Part shown: positions 43,071 through 51,603 of the stretch, piece after piece
Layout: each line of letters opens with the position of its first letter
How positions within the stretch are numbered: the first letter of the stretch is position 1
Source of the DNA: Balneolaceae bacterium
GTDB lineage: Bacteria; Bacteroidota; Rhodothermia; Balneolales; Balneolaceae
Assembly: GCA_020832415.1 (NCBI GenBank)
Contig: JAFIES010000093.1
Coordinates: forward strand, 1 to 54,568
Reading direction: 5' to 3'
DNA length: 54,568 nucleotides
Notes under the pieces: generated by a model
What the model was told of the DNA's origin: nothing
The model's input: the letters and a program-made list of their open reading frames with translations, nothing else
Database searches by the model: none
Position numbers and translations under genes: made by a program

Positions 43071-44348
43071 ATGTATCTCAACCGAAAAAAGTTTCTTGAA
43101 ATGACTGCCGCAATGGCCGGTTCTACCGTAATGGCCTCGGCCATGCCCTGGTTCTCCGTGTTTAATAATCCTGCACCGTTTGGAATGGGTGCTTCAGACC
43201 GGGTCCGGGTTGGGGTAATTGGAGTTGGGTCCCGCGGGCTCACCCTTTTATACAATCTTCTAGAGCTGAAAAACAGAATGAACCTGGAGATTGCCGCTGT
43301 TTGCGACACCTATGAACCGCACTATGAGCGTGCAAAAGAGGTGATGAACGGTGAGGCTGCAGCATACAAAGATTTCCGGGAGATGATTGAAAAAACGGAG
43401 CTTGATGCCGTGGTAATTGCAACGCCACTGCATGAACATGCACATCAGACCATTGAATGCATGAGGGCAGGCATTCACGTATTCTGCGAAAAAGCGATGG
43501 CACGTACGCTGGATGATGTGAAGGAGATGTATGATGCTCACCTCGAAACCGACAAAATTATGCTGATTGGTCATCAGCGGCTGTTTAACCCAGTCTATCT
43601 GCAGGCGATGGAAAAAATTGAACGAGGGGATATCGGACCGATTACCATGCTTCGGGGCTGGTGGCACCGGAACACTCCATGGGTTTTTTATGATGACACA
43701 GGCGGGCGCGGAACAGCGCTTGATCGTCAGCGAAACTGGCGATTTTATGATGAATATTCGGCCGGAATGCTCACAGAGCTTGGTTCACACCATTTTCAGG
43801 TGGCCAACTGGGTACTGGGTGAAGTTCCCGTTTCGGTAATGGGAGCAGGGAGCATCAACCATTTTGATGATGGCCGTGAAGTGTACGACAATTTCGGGCT
43901 GATATTTAAATATCCAAATGATATACATTTTACGTACGATTGCATCACCAGTAATAAGCATAACGGCATGCAGGTACAGGTTCTTGGAAATGATGGTACC
44001 ATCGAGCTGGAATCGAATATGTGGTTTGAGGAATTTCCCGCTGAACCACCGGCTGTTCAGCAGTTAATTGATGATATCACCGATGATGAAAATGCAACGA
44101 TACCCATTGGCGGGGCAACATGGATACCCAATGCCCCCATTCGACTGGGAGGCCGGTACATTTCTCCGGACTATGAACTGAACGATACACTGCTCTATAT
44201 GGAGGGGTTTCTCAATTTCGTACGAAAGGGTTCTGCACCTGAAAAACTTACTATTGAAGGGTACAACGCTTCAATCTGGACACTGCTCGCCGAAGAGGCT
44301 GCAAAAACCGGGAAAGAGGTGGTAGCTCCTGAGCGGTATATTCTCTAA
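43071..44348 (+). CDS. Gfo/Idh/MocA-family oxidoreductase, exported (Tat-like leader)
   Basis: A 425-residue protein. The N terminus (NRKKFLEMTAAMAGSTVMASA) resembles a Tat leader but has Arg-Lys in place of Arg-Arg. Rossmann loop GVIGVGSRG at 48-56; nicotinamide-region motif at 141-143 reads EKA, not EKP; the C-terminal catalytic region is TELGSHHFQVANW, where Gln244 replaces the Asp of the usual HxxD. The expected cofactor is NAD(P) bound before export. With two catalytic-region changes, ordinary sugar dehydrogenase activity is uncertain; a different 3-keto-sugar or lyase-type reaction is possible. Followed after 34 bp by another family member. The ATG start has no strong ribosome-binding site. 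Confidence 0.88.
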   Translation: MYLNRKKFLEMTAAMAGSTVMASAMPWFSVFNNPAPFGMGASDRVRVGVIGVGSRGLTLLYNLLELKNRMNLEIAAVCDTYEPHYERAKEVMNGEAAAYKDFREMIEKTELDAVVIATPLHEHAHQTIECMRAGIHVFCEKAMARTLDDVKEMYDAHLETDKIMLIGHQRLFNPVYLQAMEKIERGDIGPITMLRGWWHRNTPWVFYDDTGGRGTALDRQRNWRFYDEYSAGMLTELGSHHFQVANWVLGEVPVSVMGAGSINHFDDGREVYDNFGLIFKYPNDIHFTYDCITSNKHNGMQVQVLGNDGTIELESNMWFEEFPAEPPAVQQLIDDITDDENATIPIGGATWIPNAPIRLGGRYISPDYELNDTLLYMEGFLNFVRKGSAPEKLTIEGYNASIWTLLAEEAAKTGKEVVAPERYIL

Positions 44349-44382
44349 TAATCTTGTCCGAAATCAATCATTCTATAAGCTC

Positions 44383-45744
44383 ATGTCAGATTTAAGAAAT
44401 TACTCCCGTAAAGATTTTATCAAAACCACAGGGGCACTTGCCGGCGGGGCAGTTTTGGCCAGCCCATACATGAGCAAGGCTGCAAATCTGTTTCGTGAAA
44501 AACGGAAGATGGCGTTGGTAGGGACAGGTGTGCGGGGTATTAGCATGTTTGGCAGAAGAGTGCGTGATATATATCCCGATACCGTGGATTTGGCTGCAAT
44601 TTGCGACATTAACCCAGGCAGGCTGCGTTATGCCCGTGAGTATATCGGTGGAAACCTGCCCGCATACACAAATCTTGAAGAGATGTTGCGGGAGCATAAA
44701 CCCGATACACTAATCGTAACTTCTCGGGATGATGTGCACCATGAACATATCATTACCGGTATGAAGATGGGCTGTGATATCATAACGGAAAAACCGCTCA
44801 CAATTGATGAAACCAGGGCGCAGCAGATTCTCGATGCGGAGAGGAAATACGGCAAAAAAATTATCGTGACGTTCAATTACCGATATCCGCCATATCGTGC
44901 CAAAATAAAAGAACTGGTAATGGAAGGCTGGGTCGGCAAGCCCACCAGTGTGGATTTTCACTGGCACATCAGGCATAGCCACATGATGCAATATATGCAG
45001 CGATGGCACGGTCACAGGCAATTTGGAGGTTCCCTTTGGGTGCATAAATCAACCCACCATTTTGATATGGTGAACTGGTTTATCAACTCAGATCCGGTTG
45101 ATGTATATGCAAATGCAAGCCTCGAACGATTCGGAAAACACGGGCCGTTTCGCGGGAAAAATTGCAGAAACTGTGCATTTACGGATCAGTGTTCATATCA
45201 CTGGAACATCAATGAAAATACCCACCTGAAAGGACTCTATGCCGATAATGAGCAATATGACGGGTATATTCGGGATAACTGTGTATTCCGTGAAACGATC
45301 GATATTTTTGAGAAACACTCTGCCATTGTAAACTATGCGAATGGAGCTATTCTCAACTACTCATTCACCGCCGATACCGAACACGAAGGGTATACTCTTG
45401 CTATTAATGGAACTGAGGGCCGTATAGAAGTAAGGGCTGGTGGGTGGCCACAAAAAGGGCATGAGGATATTATTTTCATGCCGAACAGACGCTATTCAGA
45501 TCGTGAAGAGCAAATAATTACCGTGGAGCATGGCAGTGGTGGTCACTGGGGCGGTGATCCCATTATGAATGATCAGCTTTTTAAAGATCCCGACAGGCCC
45601 GATCCGCTTGGCCAGCAGGCGGGTACACGTGATGGTGTGATGTCGATCCTGATAGGAGTTGCTGCACGGAAAAGTGTAGACAGTGGTAATCTTATAAAAA
45701 TTGCTGATTTAATTGATCTGACACCAACCGCTGACAGAACCTGA
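44383..45744 (+). CDS. Gfo/Idh/MocA-family oxidoreductase, exported, with cysteine cluster
   Basis: A 453-residue protein with a Tat-like leader (YSRKDFIKTTGALAGGAVLAS, again Arg-Lys). The Rossmann loop is ALVGTGVRG (44-52), EKP is at 136-138 and the catalytic HxxD is intact in STHHFDMVNW (His225, Asp228). Between residues 261 and 300 four cysteines occur: C261-x2-C264-x5-C270 and C300. This could hold a Zn or Fe-S centre. A related cysteine cluster (C-x2-C...CPY) appears in some Bacteroidota Gfo/Idh/MocA proteins. It is likely an exported oxidoreductase whose NAD(P) is acquired in the cytoplasm before Tat export. Its stop is only 5 bp from that of convergent uxuA. Confidence 0.88.
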   Translation: MSDLRNYSRKDFIKTTGALAGGAVLASPYMSKAANLFREKRKMALVGTGVRGISMFGRRVRDIYPDTVDLAAICDINPGRLRYAREYIGGNLPAYTNLEEMLREHKPDTLIVTSRDDVHHEHIITGMKMGCDIITEKPLTIDETRAQQILDAERKYGKKIIVTFNYRYPPYRAKIKELVMEGWVGKPTSVDFHWHIRHSHMMQYMQRWHGHRQFGGSLWVHKSTHHFDMVNWFINSDPVDVYANASLERFGKHGPFRGKNCRNCAFTDQCSYHWNINENTHLKGLYADNEQYDGYIRDNCVFRETIDIFEKHSAIVNYANGAILNYSFTADTEHEGYTLAINGTEGRIEVRAGGWPQKGHEDIIFMPNRRYSDREEQIITVEHGSGGHWGGDPIMNDQLFKDPDRPDPLGQQAGTRDGVMSILIGVAARKSVDSGNLIKIADLIDLTPTADRT

Positions 45745-45749
45745 AACTT

Positions 45750-46934
45750 TCAGAGAACAGATCGAATTCCGGCTTCCAGTCCCCTCAACTCTGCAAGGCC
45801 CCGCATGCGGCCGGTCAATGAGTAACCCGGGTTTGATTTAGATGTAAAATCAGAGAGCATTTTGTGTCCGTGATCCGGCCTCATCGGGATATTGAAATCC
45901 TTCCTCCCACCATTTTTTCGACGAATTTGTTCTTCAATCAAAGATTTCATCACGGCAGCCATATTCGTACTGCCGCCAAGATGATCGGCTTCGTGAAATG
46001 AACGGCTCCCGCTTTCGAGCTGAACATTCCTCAGATGAATGAAATGAATACGATGGCCAAACCGCTTTACAATTCCGGGAAGATCATTGTCAGCCCGTGC
46101 ACCAAATGATCCGGAGCAGAATGTGAGGCCGTTTGCTGGCAGATCAACGACTTTAAAAAGTTTATCCAGATCTTCTCTGGTGCTAACTACTCTCGGCAAT
46201 CCGAAGAGCGGAAATGGTGGGTCATCCGGATGTATGGCCATTCGTACGCCACACTCTTCAGCAACCGGTATCACCTCTTTTAAAAAATCGATGAGATTCT
46301 GACGGAGAACTTCATCCGTGATGTCGCGATAGGCAGCAAGTTTCTCTTTGAACTGGGCAACGGTATATCCCTCCTCTGAGCCGGGTAGTCCTGCAATAAT
46401 GGTTTGAGTAAGTAGCTCTGTATCATCTGCAGATAATTTTTCAAAAAAACGAAGTGCTTCTTCTCTGATGGCTTCAGTATAGTCCGTTTCACCATTTTTT
46501 CTTTTCAGGATATACAGATCGAATGCTGCCAGGGCTGTTTCATCAAATCGAAGTGCTGTAGAGCCATCCGGCATCGGGAAATTGAGGTCGGTTCGGGTCC
46601 AGTCCAAAACAGGCATAAAGTTGTAGCATACAGTGTTGATACCGCACTTCCCCAGGTTTCGAACAGATTCTTTGTAGTTGTCAATGTAAACTTGGTACTT
46701 CCCAGTTTTTTGCTTGATATCCTCATGAATCGGTATACTTTCTGTAACCGACCATCTGAGTCCGGCTTTTTCAATCTCATTTTTCCTCAGCAGGATATCT
46801 TCAACACTCCATATTTCACCATTTGGAATATAGTGCAACGCGGTAACAATGCCCGTTGCTCCGGTCTGCTTTATCTCGTTGAGAGATATCGGGTCATCCG
46901 GGCCGAACCATCGCCAGGTTTGTTCAAGCTGCAT
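45750..46934 (-). CDS. uxuA: Mannonate dehydratase UxuA
   Basis: TIM-barrel enzyme converting D-mannonate to 2-keto-3-deoxygluconate in glucuronate (or alginate-derived) catabolism. The N terminus [12 protein letters not shown] (8-19), [15 protein letters not shown] near 105, [14 protein letters not shown] near 235, CSGSFG near 270, HLRNV near 299 and RPDHGH near 350 carry the expected metal ligands and substrate contacts. The length of 394 residues is normal. The start is ATG, 3 bp after the preceding lipoprotein-type oxidoreductase, so the two are co-transcribed. No uxaC, uxuB or kdgK lies in the window; any fructuronate reductase might be supplied elsewhere or by one of the Gfo/Idh/MocA proteins (speculative). 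Confidence 0.96.
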   Translation of the reverse strand: MQLEQTWRWFGPDDPISLNEIKQTGATGIVTALHYIPNGEIWSVEDILLRKNEIEKAGLRWSVTESIPIHEDIKQKTGKYQVYIDNYKESVRNLGKCGINTVCYNFMPVLDWTRTDLNFPMPDGSTALRFDETALAAFDLYILKRKNGETDYTEAIREEALRFFEKLSADDTELLTQTIIAGLPGSEEGYTVAQFKEKLAAYRDITDEVLRQNLIDFLKEVIPVAEECGVRMAIHPDDPPFPLFGLPRVVSTREDLDKLFKVVDLPANGLTFCSGSFGARADNDLPGIVKRFGHRIHFIHLRNVQLESGSRSFHEADHLGGSTNMAAVMKSLIEEQIRRKNGGRKDFNIPMRPDHGHKMLSDFTSKSNPGYSLTGRMRGLAELRGLEAGIRSVL

Positions 46935-46937
46935 GGA

Positions 46938-48350
46938 TTAATTCTCCATTGCCAGTTCTCTGGCCATTGTTGTGATGTAATATTTGGTAATCATATTGGG
47001 TACTTCCCAGGCGGGTAGTTCGCCCTCTTGCAGATAACCGAAATAGGCTTCAGCAACTTTTCCGAAATGAGCTTCGTGGCCAAGGTAGTGAACGTCCGGA
47101 ATGTTTAGTTGCCAGCCGTTTTCAGTTTCCGTTAATTCTGTGCCGGGAAATTCATCCTGCAAATTTTCTACCGCAAGTTCTAAACTCGCTCTGAGATCAT
47201 CCCTGTTTTCACCTGCTGCCGGTTCCACAAAGAGTGTACTTTTGTAGCCCTGATCAGCTCCCTGCCTTATGATAAGATTGGATGTTGTACCTCGCATTTC
47301 CGAGTAGTGAGTATCATTGCCGCCGGGTGGTGCTTCATAAGCCCACTCAACGGATACACGTACATGGTGACCGCGTAGCGTAAAATTGATTTCGCCGTTG
47401 CTGTAGTAGGGAAGTTCTCCATCCTGTAACTGATCCTGCAAATAATCCGGGAATTCGGCGTGTCCGGTAATATTTTCAAACTGCTGCCTTGTAAGTATGG
47501 TTGGCCATCTGCGGGCATCGGTCATTTCAATGTCAGACTCATAATAGATCGGTTCATCAGGAAATGCCCCCCAAAGTGAGAGATCAACCAGGTGTGTGGT
47601 TACATCAACTATACCTTCACCCTGCTGGGTTACATCAAAATACCATGGTGGCCTTCGGAGAGGCTGGCCGGATACAATTTTATAGAGATGGTGAATACTC
47701 TCTTTTACAACTGCGGGATTATCGGTATCACCGGTAGCCAGCTCACCAAACAGATCCCTGTTTTGGGCAAGAATGCGCTGAATTCGTGATGTTACTTCGT
47801 AGCGTTCCGTCATGATATCATATAAAAGAACATCTCTCTCTTCGGCATATCGAAAAGCCTCTTTTAGTTTTTGCCAACCGCCTGCATCTATCGCCATCGG
47901 TTTATCTGAGAGCACATGAATTCCCTCGTTTACAGCCTGAAGAATATAATCGGTTTTCATGCGATTGTTACCGGCTGTAACCATCACATTTCCGGGGCGC
48001 TCACTCAGCATTGCATCAAAGTAATCGGGCCCGGCGTGGATATTGAGATTCCAGTTTGCGGGATTTTCATCCCGGGTGTTGAAAGCATCAATCCGTTCCT
48101 GATGAAGAGTGAGATCATCACCTTCGGGTGCGAAAATGTACACATCGGGATTTACGCCGGATATCATATTTTTTTGAACCAATGCCGCATGAAAATGCCC
48201 GGGGTTCAGTGTCATCAGGGTTACATCGTAAGAAGATTCGCTGCCGTTATGCTGATTGGTTTGATCTGATTCACAGGCTGAAGTCATAAATCCGAAAGTT
48301 ATTCCAGTGAAGAGTGTAAGTAATGCTGTAATAGTTGTGGGTTTTACCAT
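46938..48350 (-). CDS. Gfo/Idh/MocA-like oxidoreductase lipoprotein with PF16490-type C-terminal domain
   Basis: About 470 residues. A lipoprotein signal ends at TSAC (Cys26), so the protein should be lipid-anchored. The N-terminal domain is Gfo/Idh/MocA-like, but the usual Gly-rich loop is replaced by VTLMTLNPGHFHAALV near 43-58; the EKP motif reads DKP (149-151), and HLVDLSLW near residue 265 offers an HxxD. The C-terminal half resembles the putative oxidoreductase C-terminal domain (PF16490). The altered Rossmann loop makes NAD(P) binding uncertain. Start: the frame extends to an ATG at 48422, but 48350 directly precedes the signal. It is co-transcribed with uxuA and divergent from the next Gfo/Idh/MocA gene. 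Confidence 0.85.
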   Translation of the reverse strand: MVKPTTITALLTLFTGITFGFMTSACESDQTNQHNGSESSYDVTLMTLNPGHFHAALVQKNMISGVNPDVYIFAPEGDDLTLHQERIDAFNTRDENPANWNLNIHAGPDYFDAMLSERPGNVMVTAGNNRMKTDYILQAVNEGIHVLSDKPMAIDAGGWQKLKEAFRYAEERDVLLYDIMTERYEVTSRIQRILAQNRDLFGELATGDTDNPAVVKESIHHLYKIVSGQPLRRPPWYFDVTQQGEGIVDVTTHLVDLSLWGAFPDEPIYYESDIEMTDARRWPTILTRQQFENITGHAEFPDYLQDQLQDGELPYYSNGEINFTLRGHHVRVSVEWAYEAPPGGNDTHYSEMRGTTSNLIIRQGADQGYKSTLFVEPAAGENRDDLRASLELAVENLQDEFPGTELTETENGWQLNIPDVHYLGHEAHFGKVAEAYFGYLQEGELPAWEVPNMITKYYITTMARELAMEN

Positions 48351-48448
48351 TCTGAATTGTAATAATAGTGTCAAATATCTATGTTCAGGAAGCATATTAA
48401 ACGCTTCACCACAGGTTTCCAAATTTAAACAGACTAAATATCGGTACT

Positions 48449-49768
48449 ATGGACAGACGAACTTTTATCAAAAGCTCAGCATTAACATCAGCAGCAATTG
48501 GGTTAAGTGGCCCTCTTACTTTTGCGCGCGGAATAGGCTCACCAAATGAGAAAGTAGTGGTTGCAATAATGGGCGGCCGCGGAAGAGCCGGATATCTTGC
48601 AGAGGTGTTTGCTGAAGTTGAAGGAACAGAGGTGAAGTCGATTTTTGATGTGGACAATCGTCCGCTTGAGGAGCTGGCTGATAAAGTTGCAGAAATACAA
48701 GGCCGCCGCCCTGAAATCGGAACCGATTTCAGGAAAGCACTTGAGGATCCCGATGTTGATGCACTCGTAATTGGAGCCCCCGATCACTGGCATACACCTG
48801 CCGCAATTATGGCGATGCAGGCCGGAAAGCATGTTTATATTGAGAAGCCGGGCAGCCACAACCCTGCAGAGGCAGAACTGATTGTCAGAGCTCAGCAGCG
48901 ATATGGCAAAGTAGTGCAGATGGGCAACCAGCAGCGCTCTGCTCCCGAATCGATTGAGGCAATAAGTGAGATTCGTGATGGATTGATTGGTGATGTGTAC
49001 TATGCAAAATGTTTCTACGCAAATGCCCGCGGACCAATCGGGCATGGGGAAATTGCCGATGTACCCGAATGGCTGGATTACGAATTGTGGCAGGGTCCTG
49101 CACCGCGAACTCCCTATCGCGACAATGTGATTCACTACAACTGGCACTGGTTCTGGAAGTGGGGAACCGGCGAGCTTCTGAACAATGGTACGCATGAATA
49201 TGACATTTGCCGATGGGCGCTGGATGTAGATCTGCCAAATAAAGTAGCATCCAACGGCGGACGCTATCACTACGATGATGACTGGGAATTTTACGATGTG
49301 CAAAATGTAAACTTCGATTTTCCTGAAGGCAAAAGTATTAACTGGGAGGGGAGAAGCAGCAACGGTTTCAGATTCTGGGATGGGAAAGGTCGCGGATCGC
49401 TCATACACGGTACCAAAGGAACCATGTTCATCGATCGTGACGGATATATCGCTTACAATCTCGATAATGAAGAAATAAAACGCAGAGTGCGCGGCAGTAA
49501 ATCAGATGGCCTCGATACCGTTGGCGGCGGTGATTTAACAGGAAATCATATTATAAACTTTGCTGCGGCCATTCGACAGGGTGAAGTGCTCACCTCGCCG
49601 ATTGACGAGGGGCAGAAAAGTGTAATTGCTCTTCACATTGGAAATATTGCGCAATATGTGGGCCGTTCACTCAACCTGAATCCTCAAACCGGCCGTATTA
49701 TCGGAGATTCGGAAGCAATGAGTATGTGGCGGCGTGATTATGAATTAGGGTGGGAGCCACGTATTTAG
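48449..49768 (+). CDS. Gfo/Idh/MocA-family oxidoreductase, Tat-exported
   Basis: A 439-residue protein with a genuine twin-arginine leader (DRRTFIKSSALTSAA, then a cleavable region near TFARG). Rossmann loop IMGGRGRAG at 40-48; EKP at 132-134 in YIEKPGS; catalytic HxxD in NGTHEYDICRW. The motif PDHWHTPAAI near 111-120 matches exported family members in Bacteroidota. The Trp/His-rich segment YNWHWFWKWG near 225 is the sugar-side pocket. Enzymes of this type include glycoside-oxidising proteins that act through 3-keto intermediates; the substrate here is not known. It is divergent from the lipoprotein member and 12 bp upstream of the DAO-type flavoenzyme, likely in one transcript. Confidence 0.9.
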   Translation: MDRRTFIKSSALTSAAIGLSGPLTFARGIGSPNEKVVVAIMGGRGRAGYLAEVFAEVEGTEVKSIFDVDNRPLEELADKVAEIQGRRPEIGTDFRKALEDPDVDALVIGAPDHWHTPAAIMAMQAGKHVYIEKPGSHNPAEAELIVRAQQRYGKVVQMGNQQRSAPESIEAISEIRDGLIGDVYYAKCFYANARGPIGHGEIADVPEWLDYELWQGPAPRTPYRDNVIHYNWHWFWKWGTGELLNNGTHEYDICRWALDVDLPNKVASNGGRYHYDDDWEFYDVQNVNFDFPEGKSINWEGRSSNGFRFWDGKGRGSLIHGTKGTMFIDRDGYIAYNLDNEEIKRRVRGSKSDGLDTVGGGDLTGNHIINFAAAIRQGEVLTSPIDEGQKSVIALHIGNIAQYVGRSLNLNPQTGRIIGDSEAMSMWRRDYELGWEPRI

Positions 49769-49780
49769 TAATCTGATTGA

Positions 49781-50872
49781 ATGGAAAAACAACATTCATT
49801 TTGGGAGCGTGAAGAGTGGCTAAAACCTCCCGATCTGCTGATCATCGGAGGAGGAATTGTAGGAGCGTCCACTGCTCTCTTTTATAAAGAGAAATATCCG
49901 GATCACGATGTAATCATAGCAGATAAAGGGATTACACCTGAAGGAGCGAGTACCAGAAACGCCGGTTTTTCCTGTATTGGATCGGTTTCTGAGCATCTGG
50001 CAGATCTGGAAATTTCGGGAGAGGAGACGGTTTTCAATCGGATTGAAAGGCGATGGAACGGACTGCAGCTCCTCCGGAAAATCATCGAAGATGATGTGAT
50101 GGATTATCAGAATACAGGCGGGTTTGAAATTTTTAAAGATGAAAAGATTTATAAAACGTGTGCTGATAAAATCACCTGGTTTAATCAAAAATTGAAGGAC
50201 AGACTTGGACTTGAGGATGTCTATTCTGAAAGTGAATATGAAGGATATCCCGCAATTTATAACTGTGTAGAAGGTGCCATAAACAGCGGTAAACTGATGC
50301 GAAATCTTCATACAAGGCTGGCAAAAGCAGGTGTGAGAATTTGGTGGAACTGCAAAGCAGAACGAGTTGAAAGCTCTTCAGTACTGTTCGATAGTGGATT
50401 TGAAATGAAGCCGAAAAAAACGGTGGTAGCTGTAAATGGTTTCACACAGCGATTGGAAGATTTACCCATAAAACCGGCACGTGGTTTTGTACTTGTTACT
50501 AAACCGATTCAGGATTTCAAATGGAAAGGCACCTTCCACTATGATGAAGGGTATGTTTACTTCAGAAATGTGGGTAACAGGCTTCTGCTTGGTGGTGGCA
50601 GAAACGTTGCTAAAGATGAAGAGACAACCGATCAGTTTGGTACCAATCAAAAAATCAGGGAATATTTAATCAGATTCGCGAATGAGACCCTGAAACTGCC
50701 CGAAAACTGGGAAATCGATATTGAGTGGAGTGGTATTATGGGTATGACAGAAAACAAAGAACCGATTATTCAGCAAATTAAGCCAGGGGTATGGGTTGCT
50801 GCCGGGCTGAGCGGAATGGGTATAGCCATCGGTATGCAGGTAGCCGCTGATCTAGTAATAAGTCTTGATTGA
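49781..50872 (+). CDS. DAO-family FAD-dependent oxidoreductase
   Basis: A 363-residue flavoenzyme of the D-amino-acid-oxidase/GlpD-like family. The FAD-binding loop IIGGGIVGAST is at residues 21-31, followed by the family strand DVIIADKG and GASTRNAGFSCIGS; the C-terminal signature VWVAAGLSGMGIAIG contacts FAD. No signal peptide or transmembrane helix is seen, so it is probably cytosolic. Substrates of the family include amino acids, glycine, sarcosine and hydroxy acids. Its tight link (12 bp) to a Tat-exported sugar oxidoreductase suggests an intermediate of the same pathway, but this is only positional. The start is ATG. No terminator is evident before the convergent toxin gene, 99 bp away. 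Confidence 0.88.
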   Translation: MEKQHSFWEREEWLKPPDLLIIGGGIVGASTALFYKEKYPDHDVIIADKGITPEGASTRNAGFSCIGSVSEHLADLEISGEETVFNRIERRWNGLQLLRKIIEDDVMDYQNTGGFEIFKDEKIYKTCADKITWFNQKLKDRLGLEDVYSESEYEGYPAIYNCVEGAINSGKLMRNLHTRLAKAGVRIWWNCKAERVESSSVLFDSGFEMKPKKTVVAVNGFTQRLEDLPIKPARGFVLVTKPIQDFKWKGTFHYDEGYVYFRNVGNRLLLGGGRNVAKDEETTDQFGTNQKIREYLIRFANETLKLPENWEIDIEWSGIMGMTENKEPIIQQIKPGVWVAAGLSGMGIAIGMQVAADLVISLD

Positions 50873-50971
50873 ATAAAGTAACTCCGCTTTTCCTTGAAAA
50901 CCATGAATTTGTGGAATTTGAACCACTTTACAACCTAAAAATGAGAGTTCCTTTGTACAAAACTTTTATAA

Positions 50972-51271
50972 TCAACTTCTGCTAATGTGATCTTGGATCC
51001 AATCAGGATCTCGTCTGCAATCGGTAACTGCATGAATATATACATTTTGATCTCTCTGTGAATAGTAAATAGCCCAGGGAAAACGTTTCGATAGTGCCCT
51101 GTGAAAATCTTTATATGTAACGGCGTGTGCACCTGCAGTAAATTTCAGCGATTCAATATCACTGTAGAGGTTATCCAAAAAATAGCTACCAAGGCCGACC
51201 GACTGTTTCTCATAAAAATGATATCCATCAATCAGATCATCTCTTGCTAAGTCGAGGATGCGAATGGTCAT
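50972..51271 (-). CDS. Type II toxin, RelE/ParE superfamily
   Basis: A 99-residue protein of the RelE/ParE fold. It begins with RILDLARDDLIDGYHFYEKQSVGLGSYF, the usual helical hairpin, and ends with the strand pair KRFPWAIYYSQRDQNVYIHAVTDCRRDP, where the conserved FPxxIYY and final C/R-rich H/R residues lie. ParE toxins target gyrase and RelE toxins cut mRNA on the ribosome; the C-terminal DCRRDPDWI makes the ParE-like branch more likely, but this is not certain. The start overlaps the antitoxin by 4 nt (ATGA), the standard arrangement. Confidence 0.9.
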   Translation of the reverse strand: MTIRILDLARDDLIDGYHFYEKQSVGLGSYFLDNLYSDIESLKFTAGAHAVTYKDFHRALSKRFPWAIYYSQRDQNVYIHAVTDCRRDPDWIQDHISRS

Positions 51272-51486
51272 TGAATGGCTTTATGTATCTGGTTTTTTGC
51301 CTGTTGCCAATCTAAAAATTCTGCTTCACCGCGTGCTTCCATTGCTTCCCGTTTATCTAACATTTTTTTATGAGATTCTGGGATTTTCAATTGATCTTCA
51401 TCGGCACTGATCTGGTGCCAAAGGGTTTCAATCAGATGTAATTTTTCCTGAATTGACAGATGTTTGATATCGGAAGGGGTGATCAT
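51268..51486 (-). CDS. Antitoxin, addiction module component (TIGR02574-like)
   Basis: A 72-residue protein of the addiction-module-component family that pairs with RelE/ParE toxins. The opening MITPSDIKHLSIQEKLHLIETLWHQI is typical, with a linker (IPESHKKMLDKREAMEARGE) and a hydrophobic patch (FLDWQQAKNQI) that would bind the toxin. The gene precedes the toxin, as usual. The upstream region has two overlapping palindromes at the promoter, consistent with autorepression by the antitoxin or complex. Confidence 0.88.
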   Translation of the reverse strand: MITPSDIKHLSIQEKLHLIETLWHQISADEDQLKIPESHKKMLDKREAMEARGEAEFLDWQQAKNQIHKAIQ

Positions 51487-51495
51487 TAGTGTTAG

Positions 51496-51528
51496 GTCAT
51501 ATTATTCAAGTTAACTTATTGTCAATAA
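51496..51528 (-). promoter_or_regulatory. TA promoter with palindromic operator
   Basis: On the minus strand TTGACA (51525-51520) is a -35 candidate, with TAATAT (51504-51499, 15-bp spacer) or TATGAC (51501-51496, 18-bp spacer) as the -10. Two palindromes overlap it: AAGTTAACTT (51508-51517, perfect) and TTATTG-T-CAATAA (51516-51528, perfect). Both are suitable repressor sites. Confidence 0.55.
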
Positions 51529-51603
51529 CGTAAAAAATGATACAAGATGGTACAATAATTAAAATGATATGCCATAAGCTAACTCAGTACGTAAGACCCA
51601 AAA

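Noticed and set aside
45745-45765. CTGAAA-C-TTTCAG palindrome between convergent stops, as a terminator
   Set aside because: The loop would be one base and no T-run follows on either strand.
48539-49408. 289-codon minus-strand ORF opposite the exported oxidoreductase
   Set aside because: It is a codon-bias shadow of a clearly conserved Gfo/Idh/MocA gene; the antisense product has no domain and an unlikely composition.
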